This document shows, piece by piece, positions 24,379-34,782 of a stretch of 46,599 nucleotides of DNA. A program made the position numbers and the translations under genes. Position 1 is the stretch's first letter; each line of letters begins with the position of its first letter. Location: assembly GCA_018896835.1 (NCBI GenBank), contig JAHILS010000035.1, positions 1 to 46,599 on the forward strand, given 5' to 3'. Under the pieces are notes generated by a model. That model saw nothing but the letters and a program-made list of their open reading frames with translations, had not been told where the DNA came from and did not search any database. The stretch is from Patescibacteria group bacterium. GTDB taxonomy: Bacteria; Patescibacteriota; Patescibacteriia; UBA9934.

Positions 24379-27300
24379 ATGAATGTACTTCAAAGACTCA
24401 CCTTACTCTTTAGCGGACTAGCCATAGTGTTTACACTTTCGGTTGGAATCCTAGTGCCAGTACAACAAGTGTATGCGCAAAGCGATACACTAGAAGACGT
24501 TGGTGCGCAAAGCGGTCTTGGAGACGAAGATTTGCGAATCGTTATTGCTCGACTAATCCGAACATTTTTAACAGTTCTGGGAATAATAGCGGTTGTTATA
24601 GTTTTATATGGTGGATTTGTTTGGATGACAGCCGGAGGTGATCCTGACAAGGTTAAGAAGGCCAAAGATATTTTGATTAACGGCGGAATCGGACTAGGAA
24701 TTTTTTTACTTTCCTGGGCAATAACATCGTTTGTTCTCTCAGCCCTACTTGGGGCAACAGGAACAGGTGACGGCACAGGCACGTCAAGCGGTGGATATAG
24801 TAGCACGTCAGGGCTTGGTGGAGGATCAGCATCAACATTTGCAGTTTCCACATTTTCACCAGAAGGCGAGGTATCAATTCGGAACATTGTTCCTAGGATT
24901 ACTTTTAGCAGGCAACTAGACGAAGCAAGCGTTGTTGATAATATAATTTTTACAAAAACCGAAACTGGAGAAGTTGTTGATGGAACGCTGGTTGTTTCTG
25001 GAAACAAGGCATCTTTTACTCCTTCTGCTTTTTGTCCAGAGCCAAGTTCCACCAGACATTGTTTTGATGCTGACACGCAGTATACAGTCACAGTTGGTAC
25101 TGACATTCAAAGTTCGGCTGGAGTTTCGCTTGATTGTTCAATAAAAAGCTGTTCGTCTTCTTTTACAACTGGAAGTTTAATCGATACAGAAGATCCGGTG
25201 GCTAGCATCAGCTATCCAGACAATGGTGATAGTATTTCAGTTGATAGTTTTACGCTTGTCCAAGTAGAAGCGACTGACGACAGCGAGGTCTCTACTGCAG
25301 ATTTTTATGGAAATGAAGCTTGGTTTGATTCTGTTGGCGCTAGTGGAGACGACCTTTCTGACGTCACCATTGAAAGCATTTGGTACACAGATGGTTTAGA
25401 AGAGGGAACTCGATATAATATAGAAGTAACAGTATCTGACATTGCTGGCAATGAAGATTCGGATACTGTCCGCATTGTTTCATTGCCAGCCCATTGTTTT
25501 GACGATGAATTAAGTGGTGATGAAGAAGATGTTGATTGCGGTGGTAGTTGCGGGGCGTGTGATGGATCAACCTGCACAGATGCTAGTGAATGTTCTGACG
25601 CAATATGTGAAAGTGGAATCTGTGTTTCTTATCCAGAGATTCAAGGCGTTTCACCAGCAAGCGGAGCAGTTGGCACTTTTGTAACAATTTCCGGAACCGG
25701 ATTTAGCACTTCTGGAACAGTTTATTTTTCCAATGGCGCTGGCGGATTTGTGTCAGCCAGCCAGCCATCTTGTGCCAGTGGTTGGGGTTCAAGCGAAGTT
25801 ATAGTGGAGGTTCCAGTTGGCGCATCAGACGGACCGATTAAAATTGATACCAGAACTGGGTATTCTGACCAAACCGATGACGATAACGGACCATTAATTG
25901 ATGATTTTGATGTCAACGATGTTGAGCATCCAAATCTTTGTTCAATTTATCCACGTACTGCCGAGGTTGGTGACAGCGTTACAGTATCGGGTACAAATTT
26001 TGGTTCAACTCAAGGATTGTCGTTAGTTTATTTTGATACTACTCAAGCTGGAAGTTACACGTCATGGTCGGACACATCGTCCGCCCTTACTGTGCCATCA
26101 CTAACTGCTGGTGATTTTGTTGACGTTTCAATCTCGGTTGGAGGAGTCAGTTCAAACACGGTCAGTTTTGGCGTTGACTTTAGTGATCAAGAATTACCAA
26201 CAATTTATTCTGTGAGTCCAGCAAGTGGAGGAGTCGGTCAGTATGTCACAATTTCTGGAACGCATTTTGGCTCACGGCTTGGTAGCGTTTGGTTTTCAAA
26301 TCCAGTGTCTGGTTATACAGCTCAAGGTAGTATCGCTTTTCCGTCAGAGTGTGACAACGATATCTGGAACGATAATCAAATTACGATAATAGTCCCGTCG
26401 GCATACACAAACGAAGAAGCGATCGATGAGATTGCTCACAATCTTTACATTACAACTCAAGCTGGCGTGGATTCAGAAGCAATAACGTTTACTGTGACCT
26501 CAGCCGATCCAACTCCGGGAATTTGTGCTATTGACCCGGCGGTTGGTCCAGTAGGAACTGGTATAACGGTTTATGGTGATAATTTTGGAACCAGTGTTGG
26601 CTCGCTTGAATTTTATAATGGAGTTTTGGCAATTATAGAGAGCGGAGATTGGAGCAATGGATCGATTATTTCCTCAGTTCCAACAGAAGCACAAACAGGA
26701 GTAGTAACCGTAACGTCATTGTCGGGTGTAGAAAGTAATCCGTTTAATTTTGAAGTCGGCGCAGGCAGTGCGGTGACAGCCACATCTTTAACTGGTGGAT
26801 ATGCTTGGTATTTTTCAACTGGAACAATCCCAGTGGTGCCAGAGCTTTTGATTGCTTGTTCTGATACTTTAGTAAGCGCTGTGCCAAATAGTCGTTTTAC
26901 AAGAGAGGCGTGTACAAATTCGGTCTTAATGGGAAAGTTTAATACTTTAATAGACGAGTCAACACTTAATAGCTCAAACATCCGAATTTACGAATGTGAT
27001 GGTACAGAATGTGAAGAAGATTCAAGCCTACAAGTTCCGTTTGGATCAATCGCTATTAGTTCAAGTACAACGCAAACATCATTTATTTGGAATGCTGATC
27101 CAACTTACAATAGCGGATCTTGGAAAACGAGCATGTCATACTACGTTGTTGTGTCTGATGGCATCGAGTCTACTGGCGGAATTTCGCTTAGCAGAGACGT
27201 TAGTTGGACGTTTAGAACAAGCTCAAGTTCTGTTGATTGTGACGTTGAAGAGGTTTTGGTAAGTCCAGTTACAGATACACTGGAGGAGTTGGGTGGTACT

Positions 27301-30300
27301 TCAGAATTTAACGCTTTACCACTTACTGCTTGTCAGGTTTTGGATCCAACAGATTATGCCTGGGATTGGGATACAGATATTTCCTCATCAATTAGTGTGG
27401 GGTCGTGTCCAGAATTATCATCAAGTTATTGTGCACAAACAACAGCACTTTTTGAAGGAACAACGATTTTGTCTGCCGAAGAACTTGCTAGTGGAACAGA
27501 TGGCAGTGCCACAGTGGTTGTTAATTTTACCGATCCATACGTATCTAGCTACACACCAAGTTGCGACAGCGCATGCGTTAATGGCGAGATTAGTATTACC
27601 TTTAATACTGTCATGGACGATTCTATAGAAAGCCCTGGTTATGTGATGCTTTATTCATGCGTGAACGAATTGTGTGCCACTTTAACGCAAATCGATGCGG
27701 TAGCAAATTGTAGTGATGTGGAAGGTTGTGGGGAAGTGGAACTGCAAATAACTGACCCAGATTATAGTGGAGTGTTAGATTCGAATTCATTTTATCGGGT
27801 AATTGTTTCAGGGTCAGCAACCTCGGCCAGTGGAGTCGCGCTCACGCGTACAAATTATGGCAGTGATTTTTCTTGGACGTTTAGCACAAAAGATGACGAT
27901 ACGCTTTGCTCAGTAGATAGGATTACACTTTCGCCAGAAGATGTTGTTTTGGAAAGTATTGGAGACTCGCAGTATTACGAAGTTTTAGCATTTGGTAGTC
28001 CTGACAGTTGTTCGGTGTCAGGTCAAGAATTAAGTGCTTATGGATATGATTGGAGTTGGACAGATCCAATTATCAGCGACGCTGGGATTGCAGAGTGGAT
28101 TACTATTGCTGGTAGTTTGTTAGACGTTGGCCGATCATCAATTCCGGAAGGTTGCACTGCGTCTTGTTTAGCTCAAGGATCTGGCTCTTACTATTCAGTC
28201 TGTGGTGATTGGATTAGGGGAACGGGAGAGGATTGTGAAGATGGAAATGTTATTGGTGGCGACGGCTGTTCGGCAAATTGTTTAAATGAAGGGACGTCTA
28301 CATGTCCGCTAATTTGTTCAGCTACCAGTATTTCCTGCACGCAGACTAGTGACTGTCAAGATGTATGCGTCATCACTGATACAGTTTTGTTAACTGGAAC
28401 CTGCTCGATTTCCAGCGCTGTTTGTTCTGCTGAAATCGCTTGTCCTTACTCAACAAGTACATGTGGGCGTACTGGAGTTGGATGTTGCGGAAACGGAACA
28501 ACGGATTTGCATGAGGAGTGTGATGACGGTGGAATTATTAGTGGTGACGGTTGTTCATCGATGTGTTTAAACGAGGGTTCGCGCATGGTTGGGGCTACTT
28601 GTGGAAATGGTGATATTGCTCATGAATATGGAACTGGAGGAGAAGAGTGCGATGACGGAAATACCTCGTCTGGTGACGGCTGTTCGTCAATTTGTCTAAA
28701 TGAAGGTTCAACATCAATCACACAAGTCTCTGCCGAATGTGGAGATGGAATCATTTATCCCCCATTTGAAACTTGTGATGATGGCGGAGTTGCAAACGGA
28801 GATGGTTGTTCGTCGTCTTGTTTGCGTGAAGGAAAAAATTCTACCTATTCTGCTTTTGGTAGTACGGGACGCTGTGGAGACAGTGCTGTTGATCAAAATT
28901 CTTTGACTGGAGCTGGTGAAGATTGTGACGGTGGCGAGGGTTGTTCCACGAGCTGTCTTTGGGCAGGCTCATCATTGTCATATTCGGAAGTTTCAGTTTG
29001 TGGCGATGGCATTGCTGGCGTCGGAGAGTATGATGCTTGCGAGGATAGCACTTATGGCGCAGGATCAGATAGTAAGATCGATCCAGTGCAAATGGCTCAA
29101 ATAATCGATGAAGCTGGCGAGCATGTTGATACTGACACGCAATTAGCAACCACGACCGTTGCGGTATCCTTGGACTCACTTGACGCCTCGACCTCACTTT
29201 CACTTTCATGCGTTGCGGAAATTGATGCTGATTGTAATACAGGTTACGGTCCAGCCGACAATAAGTGTTGTATGCCAAGACCGCAGGTTGATTTGTTCCC
29301 AAATGGAAGCGAGGCTTGCCGAAACGCTGAGTTGTACGGGCTTTTCACTACAAAAATGGCTGTATCGAGCTTTACAGATAATTTATATATAGAACTAAAC
29401 CTTGGCACTGGCGAAGACTGCCCGTCGGGTCACACAGTGCTAAGCACTGTCTCGGCTGGCGCAACATTATGGCAACGCGTAATGCATTTCTTTACGGCCT
29501 TTGTTGGGCTTGATGCCACAGCTCAAAGTATGGGTGATTGCATTGTACCGATTACCAGCGTTACTCAAGCACAAACGTCAGACGGACTTTATAAAGTTAC
29601 TTTCCATTACAATACTTTGCTCGAAGCTGACGCTAGCTACACAATTCATGTGATCGGAGACACGCTGGGCGATACAGACCGTGACGGCGCTTTGTCATAT
29701 TACGGAGTTGCCATGAACGGAGGTGAAGATCAGTCTTTTACTACTCAAGACGGAATTTGTGGTCTTGACGCAGTCTTGATTGATGATGCAGATCAGACAA
29801 GCCCAAACACGTTTACCATGACTGGCGAACAGCATACATTCACTGCCACTGCCTATTCATACGACACTGGAACGGCTCAATCGATCGAGCCGATTGCTGG
29901 AGTTTATGACTGGGGTTGGACAACTTGGGCCTTGGATAACGCTGACATTTTGGATTGGGTTAGTGAACAGTCAGGCGACGTTGAGCAGGCGAGTGTGGTT
30001 TATGAAGCTAGCGGAATAAGCGGAGAGGCAAATATTGTCACCTCGGCTATTATTACCTCGGACATAACAGGTGAGTCTTTCACCTGTAGCGATTCGCCTT
30101 CAATCCTTTGTTCTTCTGACGACTCTTGTCCTGATGACGAAACTTGTGAGGCAGATAGCGTGTCAGGCCTTGCCGAATTAACTGCTTTTGTTTGTGAAAA
30201 TCCATGGCCTTCAATTGAGTATTTCCCATTTGAAGATAATGCTGACGGCTATTATCCAGGCGTTGGCTCGTCGGCTACGCTTGGAAGCGGTTGGATGAAT

Positions 30301-33300
30301 TTTTCCATGTACTACTGTCGTGACGCTGGTGATGAAGACAGTACGTCAGATGATTACCCAGAGCTTCAGGTTTTATCAGCCAGTCAAAGCGGTACAGATG
30401 AGATCTTAAAGGAATATTTCTTAAATGTTTATTCAGACGATGGTCTGACTGGTGATGTTATTGGAGTTAGGGTGATTAGTAATGCATCTTATTTAAGTCC
30501 TTTGGCCTGGTACTACGCTAGTGGATTTGCTGGTAGTCCGTCAGAAACAACGGTAGATGGATTTAATGCAGTTGTGGATGGACGCACTACATATGTTTCA
30601 GTGCCAAACTATTCATCAGGAACACTTTATTCAAACATGATTGTTATTTCGTATAATCTTGGAGCTAGTGATGAGACGGTTGATATCTATGATCAGTTAG
30701 TTGAAAATATTTCGTTCGTTACCAACGTTGGCGATCTTTCTCTTTGCCATGATTCAATCGCAGGATCAGATTCTGGTTTGTGTGTTTCTGATCTTGATTG
30801 TTCAACAGGCTCGACTTGTGGCTCTAGTAAGAAAAAATTGGTGCGAGATATAGATAGGCTAAATGACATTACAGATTTGGCAAGCTCTATTGCCAGCACA
30901 ACTCCGCAATTAGTTTCTGGAACTTATGTTCGTTCATTGGATGCCAGCGCCTGGACTTCGTGGGATGATGTTTTGGCAGATGAAATAGGCGACTCAATAG
31001 AGCCAGATCCATTAAACGCGTATAACGGATGTGGAGCCGGAGCTTATAGTTCGTACGACTCAGAAACGTGTGTCAATCAAACAACTGGAGCATATGTTTG
31101 TCCAGTTGGCTCTTACACTTATCATTACCGAGCACTTGGCAGTGATGGTTATATGCTTGGCGCAGAACTAGAATTCCAAAGCGGAACATGGGCAACTGAT
31201 ATTGATTTGGACACAACTGATAATCGACAGATAAATATTGGTGCTCTGGGAAGCGGAGACGGATTTGCAAACGGTCCAGCATTTTGCAATGGCACAACTG
31301 TTTGGGGAGTATCAAGTACTTGCGGAGACGGAATTGTAGGAAGTGGTGAGACCTGTGAGATAGGAGATACTTCGGTGGGCGCATCTTGCACAACTAGCAC
31401 TAGCCTTAGTGGATTTTATGTCACAGAATGTAATTCAACCTGCACCGGTTACACAACTCCAACCGATGCACTCTGTGACCCGCTAAGTTGTGGAAATGGT
31501 GTAATTGAAGGCGCCGAGCAGTGTGATGACGGATCACTCAATGGAAGCTATGGATTCTGCGGAGCAGATTGTACAGACGCTGATCGAGTTTATTGTGGCG
31601 ATGGATCATTAGCAGGGGGCGAGCTTTGTGACTGTGGGGCTGTTACTCCTCCAGGTGGAGCCGCTTATGGTGGTGGCGCGTGTTCTATATTAAATGGAGT
31701 TTATAGCACATCGTTGGCAAATACTTGTGCCTGGGATTGTTCAGGGCCTGGTCCATATTGTGGTGACGAACAGGTTGACGACGCAGAAGAGTGTGATGGA
31801 AACACAGATTCATATTCTGAGAAGTTGTGTTCAGTTGGAACTTCAACCGACGGAAATAAATGTGATTCAGATGATGACTGTGTCTCTTTAACATTTTCAT
31901 ATGATGGTGAAAGCTATGTTGGCACCCAGTCAGTTGGTACGTGTGGAGTAACAAGCCTTGCAGACGATTGTCCATACACAACAGTTTGTGTTGAAGGCGA
32001 TCCTGACAAAATGGGCTTAGCCTGTACGGTTGATAGCTATTGTAATAGTAGTGCTGGCGGTGACGGAGTTTGCTCAACTTATGCTTATCAAACAACCCGT
32101 ACTAGAACGTGTAATAGTTCATCATGTATTTGGGTAGAGGATTGGGAGGACATCCTATGTCGCGCTCCTGGATCTTGCGGTGACGGAATAGTAGATGACG
32201 GAGAAGAGTGCGATGACGGCAATGATGATTCTTCAGACGCTTGCACTATCGAATGCACACTCAACGTTTGTGGCGATGGTTATTTCTATGCCGGAGAAGA
32301 GCAGTGCGATGAGGGGGACGACAACGGAACTTTGTGTACAGCTAGTTACGGCTCAACATGCACGTATTGTAATGAAGATTGTAAGGCGGTTTCGTCGTCC
32401 GGCAGTTTTTGTGGGGATGGAGTTATAAATGGATCAGAGTTCTGCGACGGGCTTGATGTTCCTTATACCTATTATAGTTTAACGTTGGATTCCATAGCTG
32501 CTGGATATTGTGACCCTGATTTATTGTATTCCTCGTCAGCAGATGGTTCGAGCAGTTGTTTGGAGCTTGGCGTGTGCAATGGAGGTACAGATAACGGTCA
32601 AAAGTGTTATCAATTCCTTTCTTGTGGCGGAGGTGGAGTTTGTGTTTTTCCACAGTGTAATGCCTCGTGCGGAACAATGTGTCCGTTTAGTTATGATGCT
32701 CAAAGATTGATGATCAAGACCAACAAGCTTGGAGCTAGCCGTTCTTACACGGCTGACGTTGAATCATTTAGCACAGCAATCACTCGTTTAAGCGCTGGTA
32801 ATTCATCAACTCTTTACATCCCAGCCTGTTCTGTGGCTGATGGACTTTCTTTAACATTAGATGATCAAAATAGAGATTATCCTGACGTTGAGATTATGCT
32901 TTTGCTTGATAAGTCTTACTCAATGTCGACAACTCTTGGGTCTAGTACAAGAATTGCTGTTTTGCGACAAGCAGTTGATGACGCTGTTGTTTCTTTATTT
33001 GATGCTTATGACGGGGTTGACGCTGACATGAGCATTGGTTGGGCATATATTTCTGGCGAGCATGACTTTGCAGATTCTGGTAAGTTTGTGGTGATGCCAC
33101 CAAGTTCTGAAAAGGATACTGTGCGTTCAAGTATTAGCTCAGGCTTAGCTACTGTGGATTCGGTACTTGGAACTCCAATTTATCAATCAATACAAGACGC
33201 CAATAACGAGTTTTCATCAGACCCAAACACAGTTAAGTACATGATAATTTTCACAGACGGGAGTATCACTAACTATGATTATGCTGATATATCTTGGAGC

Positions 33301-33828
33301 AATCTTGGCTATAGTACGATTCCAGCGTGGGGATTAGCAACAATCACGTCTAGCGACTATATGCGAGCAGTAAGTTTACAGCTCGATGACATAAAAGACT
33401 TAGGAGTTGAAGTGTTTAGCGCGGTGTTTACCAGCAACAGTTGCGATATTACGCAGATGCAACGTTGGTCAAGTATGGACTGTGATGCTGAGGCGCTCGG
33501 ATGCGCTGGTCAACGTATAGAAGGAAATTATATTTGCGTTGCACCAAGCAACGGAATTACATACGCTTATAGTGCGACAGACTCAGCTGGAATTGAGAGT
33601 ATGTATGACCAGATAGTAAATTCAATCTTGAATATCACAGTTTCTGTAATAATCGATGGAGAAACAGCTTCGACAACAATTGCTAACGGATCAAGTAGAG
33701 CGATAACACTGCCAGATACTTTCTCGTGTGACGATAGTGCTGAGCAGTCAGCTACAGTAAGAGCAACGTTTAATGGAAGCGGAACAATCCGATTGAGTAA
33801 TATTGTTTTGAATATGTGTACGCAATAA
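24379..33828 (+). CDS. Giant pilin-headed adhesin with Ig, IPT/TIG, Cys-rich repeats and VWA domain, 3149 aa
   Basis: The N-terminus (signal about 1-34, helices about 50-75 and 95-120) carries FVWMTAGGDPDKVKKAKDIL, close to the preceding protein's pilin module. Then, outside the cell: an SbsA-type Ig unit (about 150-270), a further Ig-like unit (about 275-365), a Cys cluster (373-415), and four IPT/TIG domains (about 416-800), three with a SGTxF-type turn and the fourth with YGDNF. More Ig-like units follow. There are 13 Cys-rich repeats of the CGDG...EECDDGN...GDGCSxxC type (DUF4215/Myxococcus-like) in two clusters, about 1274-1550 and 2312-2770. Near the end is a von Willebrand A domain (about 2834-3088) with MIDAS motif DKSYS and FTDGS. 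No LPXTG or C-terminal membrane helix was seen, so the N-terminal helices are the likely anchor. Six bases follow the previous gene. Probable host or surface attachment protein. Confidence 0.88.
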   Translation: MNVLQRLTLLFSGLAIVFTLSVGILVPVQQVYAQSDTLEDVGAQSGLGDEDLRIVIARLIRTFLTVLGIIAVVIVLYGGFVWMTAGGDPDKVKKAKDILINGGIGLGIFLLSWAITSFVLSALLGATGTGDGTGTSSGGYSSTSGLGGGSASTFAVSTFSPEGEVSIRNIVPRITFSRQLDEASVVDNIIFTKTETGEVVDGTLVVSGNKASFTPSAFCPEPSSTRHCFDADTQYTVTVGTDIQSSAGVSLDCSIKSCSSSFTTGSLIDTEDPVASISYPDNGDSISVDSFTLVQVEATDDSEVSTADFYGNEAWFDSVGASGDDLSDVTIESIWYTDGLEEGTRYNIEVTVSDIAGNEDSDTVRIVSLPAHCFDDELSGDEEDVDCGGSCGACDGSTCTDASECSDAICESGICVSYPEIQGVSPASGAVGTFVTISGTGFSTSGTVYFSNGAGGFVSASQPSCASGWGSSEVIVEVPVGASDGPIKIDTRTGYSDQTDDDNGPLIDDFDVNDVEHPNLCSIYPRTAEVGDSVTVSGTNFGSTQGLSLVYFDTTQAGSYTSWSDTSSALTVPSLTAGDFVDVSISVGGVSSNTVSFGVDFSDQELPTIYSVSPASGGVGQYVTISGTHFGSRLGSVWFSNPVSGYTAQGSIAFPSECDNDIWNDNQITIIVPSAYTNEEAIDEIAHNLYITTQAGVDSEAITFTVTSADPTPGICAIDPAVGPVGTGITVYGDNFGTSVGSLEFYNGVLAIIESGDWSNGSIISSVPTEAQTGVVTVTSLSGVESNPFNFEVGAGSAVTATSLTGGYAWYFSTGTIPVVPELLIACSDTLVSAVPNSRFTREACTNSVLMGKFNTLIDESTLNSSNIRIYECDGTECEEDSSLQVPFGSIAISSSTTQTSFIWNADPTYNSGSWKTSMSYYVVVSDGIESTGGISLSRDVSWTFRTSSSSVDCDVEEVLVSPVTDTLEELGGTSEFNALPLTACQVLDPTDYAWDWDTDISSSISVGSCPELSSSYCAQTTALFEGTTILSAEELASGTDGSATVVVNFTDPYVSSYTPSCDSACVNGEISITFNTVMDDSIESPGYVMLYSCVNELCATLTQIDAVANCSDVEGCGEVELQITDPDYSGVLDSNSFYRVIVSGSATSASGVALTRTNYGSDFSWTFSTKDDDTLCSVDRITLSPEDVVLESIGDSQYYEVLAFGSPDSCSVSGQELSAYGYDWSWTDPIISDAGIAEWITIAGSLLDVGRSSIPEGCTASCLAQGSGSYYSVCGDWIRGTGEDCEDGNVIGGDGCSANCLNEGTSTCPLICSATSISCTQTSDCQDVCVITDTVLLTGTCSISSAVCSAEIACPYSTSTCGRTGVGCCGNGTTDLHEECDDGGIISGDGCSSMCLNEGSRMVGATCGNGDIAHEYGTGGEECDDGNTSSGDGCSSICLNEGSTSITQVSAECGDGIIYPPFETCDDGGVANGDGCSSSCLREGKNSTYSAFGSTGRCGDSAVDQNSLTGAGEDCDGGEGCSTSCLWAGSSLSYSEVSVCGDGIAGVGEYDACEDSTYGAGSDSKIDPVQMAQIIDEAGEHVDTDTQLATTTVAVSLDSLDASTSLSLSCVAEIDADCNTGYGPADNKCCMPRPQVDLFPNGSEACRNAELYGLFTTKMAVSSFTDNLYIELNLGTGEDCPSGHTVLSTVSAGATLWQRVMHFFTAFVGLDATAQSMGDCIVPITSVTQAQTSDGLYKVTFHYNTLLEADASYTIHVIGDTLGDTDRDGALSYYGVAMNGGEDQSFTTQDGICGLDAVLIDDADQTSPNTFTMTGEQHTFTATAYSYDTGTAQSIEPIAGVYDWGWTTWALDNADILDWVSEQSGDVEQASVVYEASGISGEANIVTSAIITSDITGESFTCSDSPSILCSSDDSCPDDETCEADSVSGLAELTAFVCENPWPSIEYFPFEDNADGYYPGVGSSATLGSGWMNFSMYYCRDAGDEDSTSDDYPELQVLSASQSGTDEILKEYFLNVYSDDGLTGDVIGVRVISNASYLSPLAWYYASGFAGSPSETTVDGFNAVVDGRTTYVSVPNYSSGTLYSNMIVISYNLGASDETVDIYDQLVENISFVTNVGDLSLCHDSIAGSDSGLCVSDLDCSTGSTCGSSKKKLVRDIDRLNDITDLASSIASTTPQLVSGTYVRSLDASAWTSWDDVLADEIGDSIEPDPLNAYNGCGAGAYSSYDSETCVNQTTGAYVCPVGSYTYHYRALGSDGYMLGAELEFQSGTWATDIDLDTTDNRQINIGALGSGDGFANGPAFCNGTTVWGVSSTCGDGIVGSGETCEIGDTSVGASCTTSTSLSGFYVTECNSTCTGYTTPTDALCDPLSCGNGVIEGAEQCDDGSLNGSYGFCGADCTDADRVYCGDGSLAGGELCDCGAVTPPGGAAYGGGACSILNGVYSTSLANTCAWDCSGPGPYCGDEQVDDAEECDGNTDSYSEKLCSVGTSTDGNKCDSDDDCVSLTFSYDGESYVGTQSVGTCGVTSLADDCPYTTVCVEGDPDKMGLACTVDSYCNSSAGGDGVCSTYAYQTTRTRTCNSSSCIWVEDWEDILCRAPGSCGDGIVDDGEECDDGNDDSSDACTIECTLNVCGDGYFYAGEEQCDEGDDNGTLCTASYGSTCTYCNEDCKAVSSSGSFCGDGVINGSEFCDGLDVPYTYYSLTLDSIAAGYCDPDLLYSSSADGSSSCLELGVCNGGTDNGQKCYQFLSCGGGGVCVFPQCNASCGTMCPFSYDAQRLMIKTNKLGASRSYTADVESFSTAITRLSAGNSSTLYIPACSVADGLSLTLDDQNRDYPDVEIMLLLDKSYSMSTTLGSSTRIAVLRQAVDDAVVSLFDAYDGVDADMSIGWAYISGEHDFADSGKFVVMPPSSEKDTVRSSISSGLATVDSVLGTPIYQSIQDANNEFSSDPNTVKYMIIFTDGSITNYDYADISWSNLGYSTIPAWGLATITSSDYMRAVSLQLDDIKDLGVEVFSAVFTSNSCDITQMQRWSSMDCDAEALGCAGQRIEGNYICVAPSNGITYAYSATDSAGIESMYDQIVNSILNITVSVIIDGETASTTIANGSSRAITLPDTFSCDDSAEQSATVRATFNGSGTIRLSNIVLNMCTQ

Positions 33829-33831
33829 TCT

Positions 33832-34746
33832 ATGGAACAAAATAATCAAGAGTTTGATGAAAATAAAGTTGACTGGTACCAAACCGACCAGGGTGGTCAG
33901 CCGGTTGTTACCCTTAAAGACAAGCTTATGCCAAAGGCAAAGCCAGTAATCATTGTGGTTGCGTCAATTTTAGTTTCGTTACTCGCTATTGTTCTTGTTT
34001 ATTCGGCTGTGAAATATTTTTATTCAACAAGTGATGCTAAAAAAATAGAGCAAGACACCATGCTTTATATTGAGGCCTGTCAAAGCCAAAAAGATGTGCA
34101 GAAGTGTATAGACAATGCGTCTCCGCAATTAGCGCAAGAAACTGGGAATAAAGAGTATTGCACCAGCCTTACTGGAGACCGCTATGATTCATGTCTTGTA
34201 TTGTCAGCCCTCACATCACACCTAATTGACGACTGTAAAGGAATACAAAATATCGAAACTAAGAATCAATGTAACGATGCTATTACAGCGCTCACACTGC
34301 CTTTGAATTACACATATGAAGATTGCTCAGATTATATTGATAGTAATAACAGGGAGCAATGTCAGGCAAGCTGGGTTTTTGATACAATGGTAGCAGGTGA
34401 TTGCGACCATCCACAGATTACGTCTCAAATGTGCGAAGACGGAGCGAAAATAAGCGAAGCTATTACCAAACGCAATCCTGATATCTGTGACGATATTACT
34501 GATATTCTCTTGGCAAGGAATTGCATCGAGTTAACTTCACCAGGAGACAGAGATTTTGATAATGTTGATGCTGATGAAGAGACTCGTCAAGGCACGAGCG
34601 ATACTGACTCTGACAGCGACGACGATGGACTGATGGATGGTGAGGAATTATTTAAGTACAATACAGATCCAACTAACGCTGACACTGATGGTGACGGATA
34701 CTCGGACGGTGAGGAAGTATTATCAGGACACGATCCTTTAAAGTGA
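33832..34746 (+). CDS. Membrane-anchored Cys-rich protein with TSP3 calcium repeats, 304 aa
   Basis: No named family overall. Residues 1-43 look cytoplasmic, one membrane helix covers about 44-65, and the rest lies outside. About 75-240 contains regularly spaced Cys (IEACQSQKDVQKCIDNA, EYCTSLTGDRYDSCLVLS, DDCKGIQN...NQCNDAI, EDCSDYID...EQCQASW), which looks like a repeated disulfide-helical unit. The C-terminus (about 255-304) has thrombospondin type-3 calcium loops (DSDSDDDGLMDGEELFKYNTDP, in part, and DTDGDGYSDGEEVLSGHDP). It starts three bases after the giant adhesin stop, so it is co-transcribed. It may support or anchor the adhesins in the envelope; that is inference. Confidence 0.85.
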   Translation: MEQNNQEFDENKVDWYQTDQGGQPVVTLKDKLMPKAKPVIIVVASILVSLLAIVLVYSAVKYFYSTSDAKKIEQDTMLYIEACQSQKDVQKCIDNASPQLAQETGNKEYCTSLTGDRYDSCLVLSALTSHLIDDCKGIQNIETKNQCNDAITALTLPLNYTYEDCSDYIDSNNREQCQASWVFDTMVAGDCDHPQITSQMCEDGAKISEAITKRNPDICDDITDILLARNCIELTSPGDRDFDNVDADEETRQGTSDTDSDSDDDGLMDGEELFKYNTDPTNADTDGDGYSDGEEVLSGHDPLK

Positions 34747-34782
34747 GCTAAAAAATAATGGGAAATATAAATATACTTCAAT

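Noticed and set aside
24390..25106. Minus-strand open frame of 238 codons inside the giant adhesin
   Set aside because: Pro/Ser-rich shadow of a Thr/Gly-rich coding strand, with no promoter or ribosome site; the plus strand has clear domains.
28200..32690. Clustered repeats that at first suggest a CRISPR-like or tandem DNA array
   Set aside because: They are protein-level Cys-rich repeats (EECDDGN...GDGCS) with variable DNA and irregular spacing inside one open frame.
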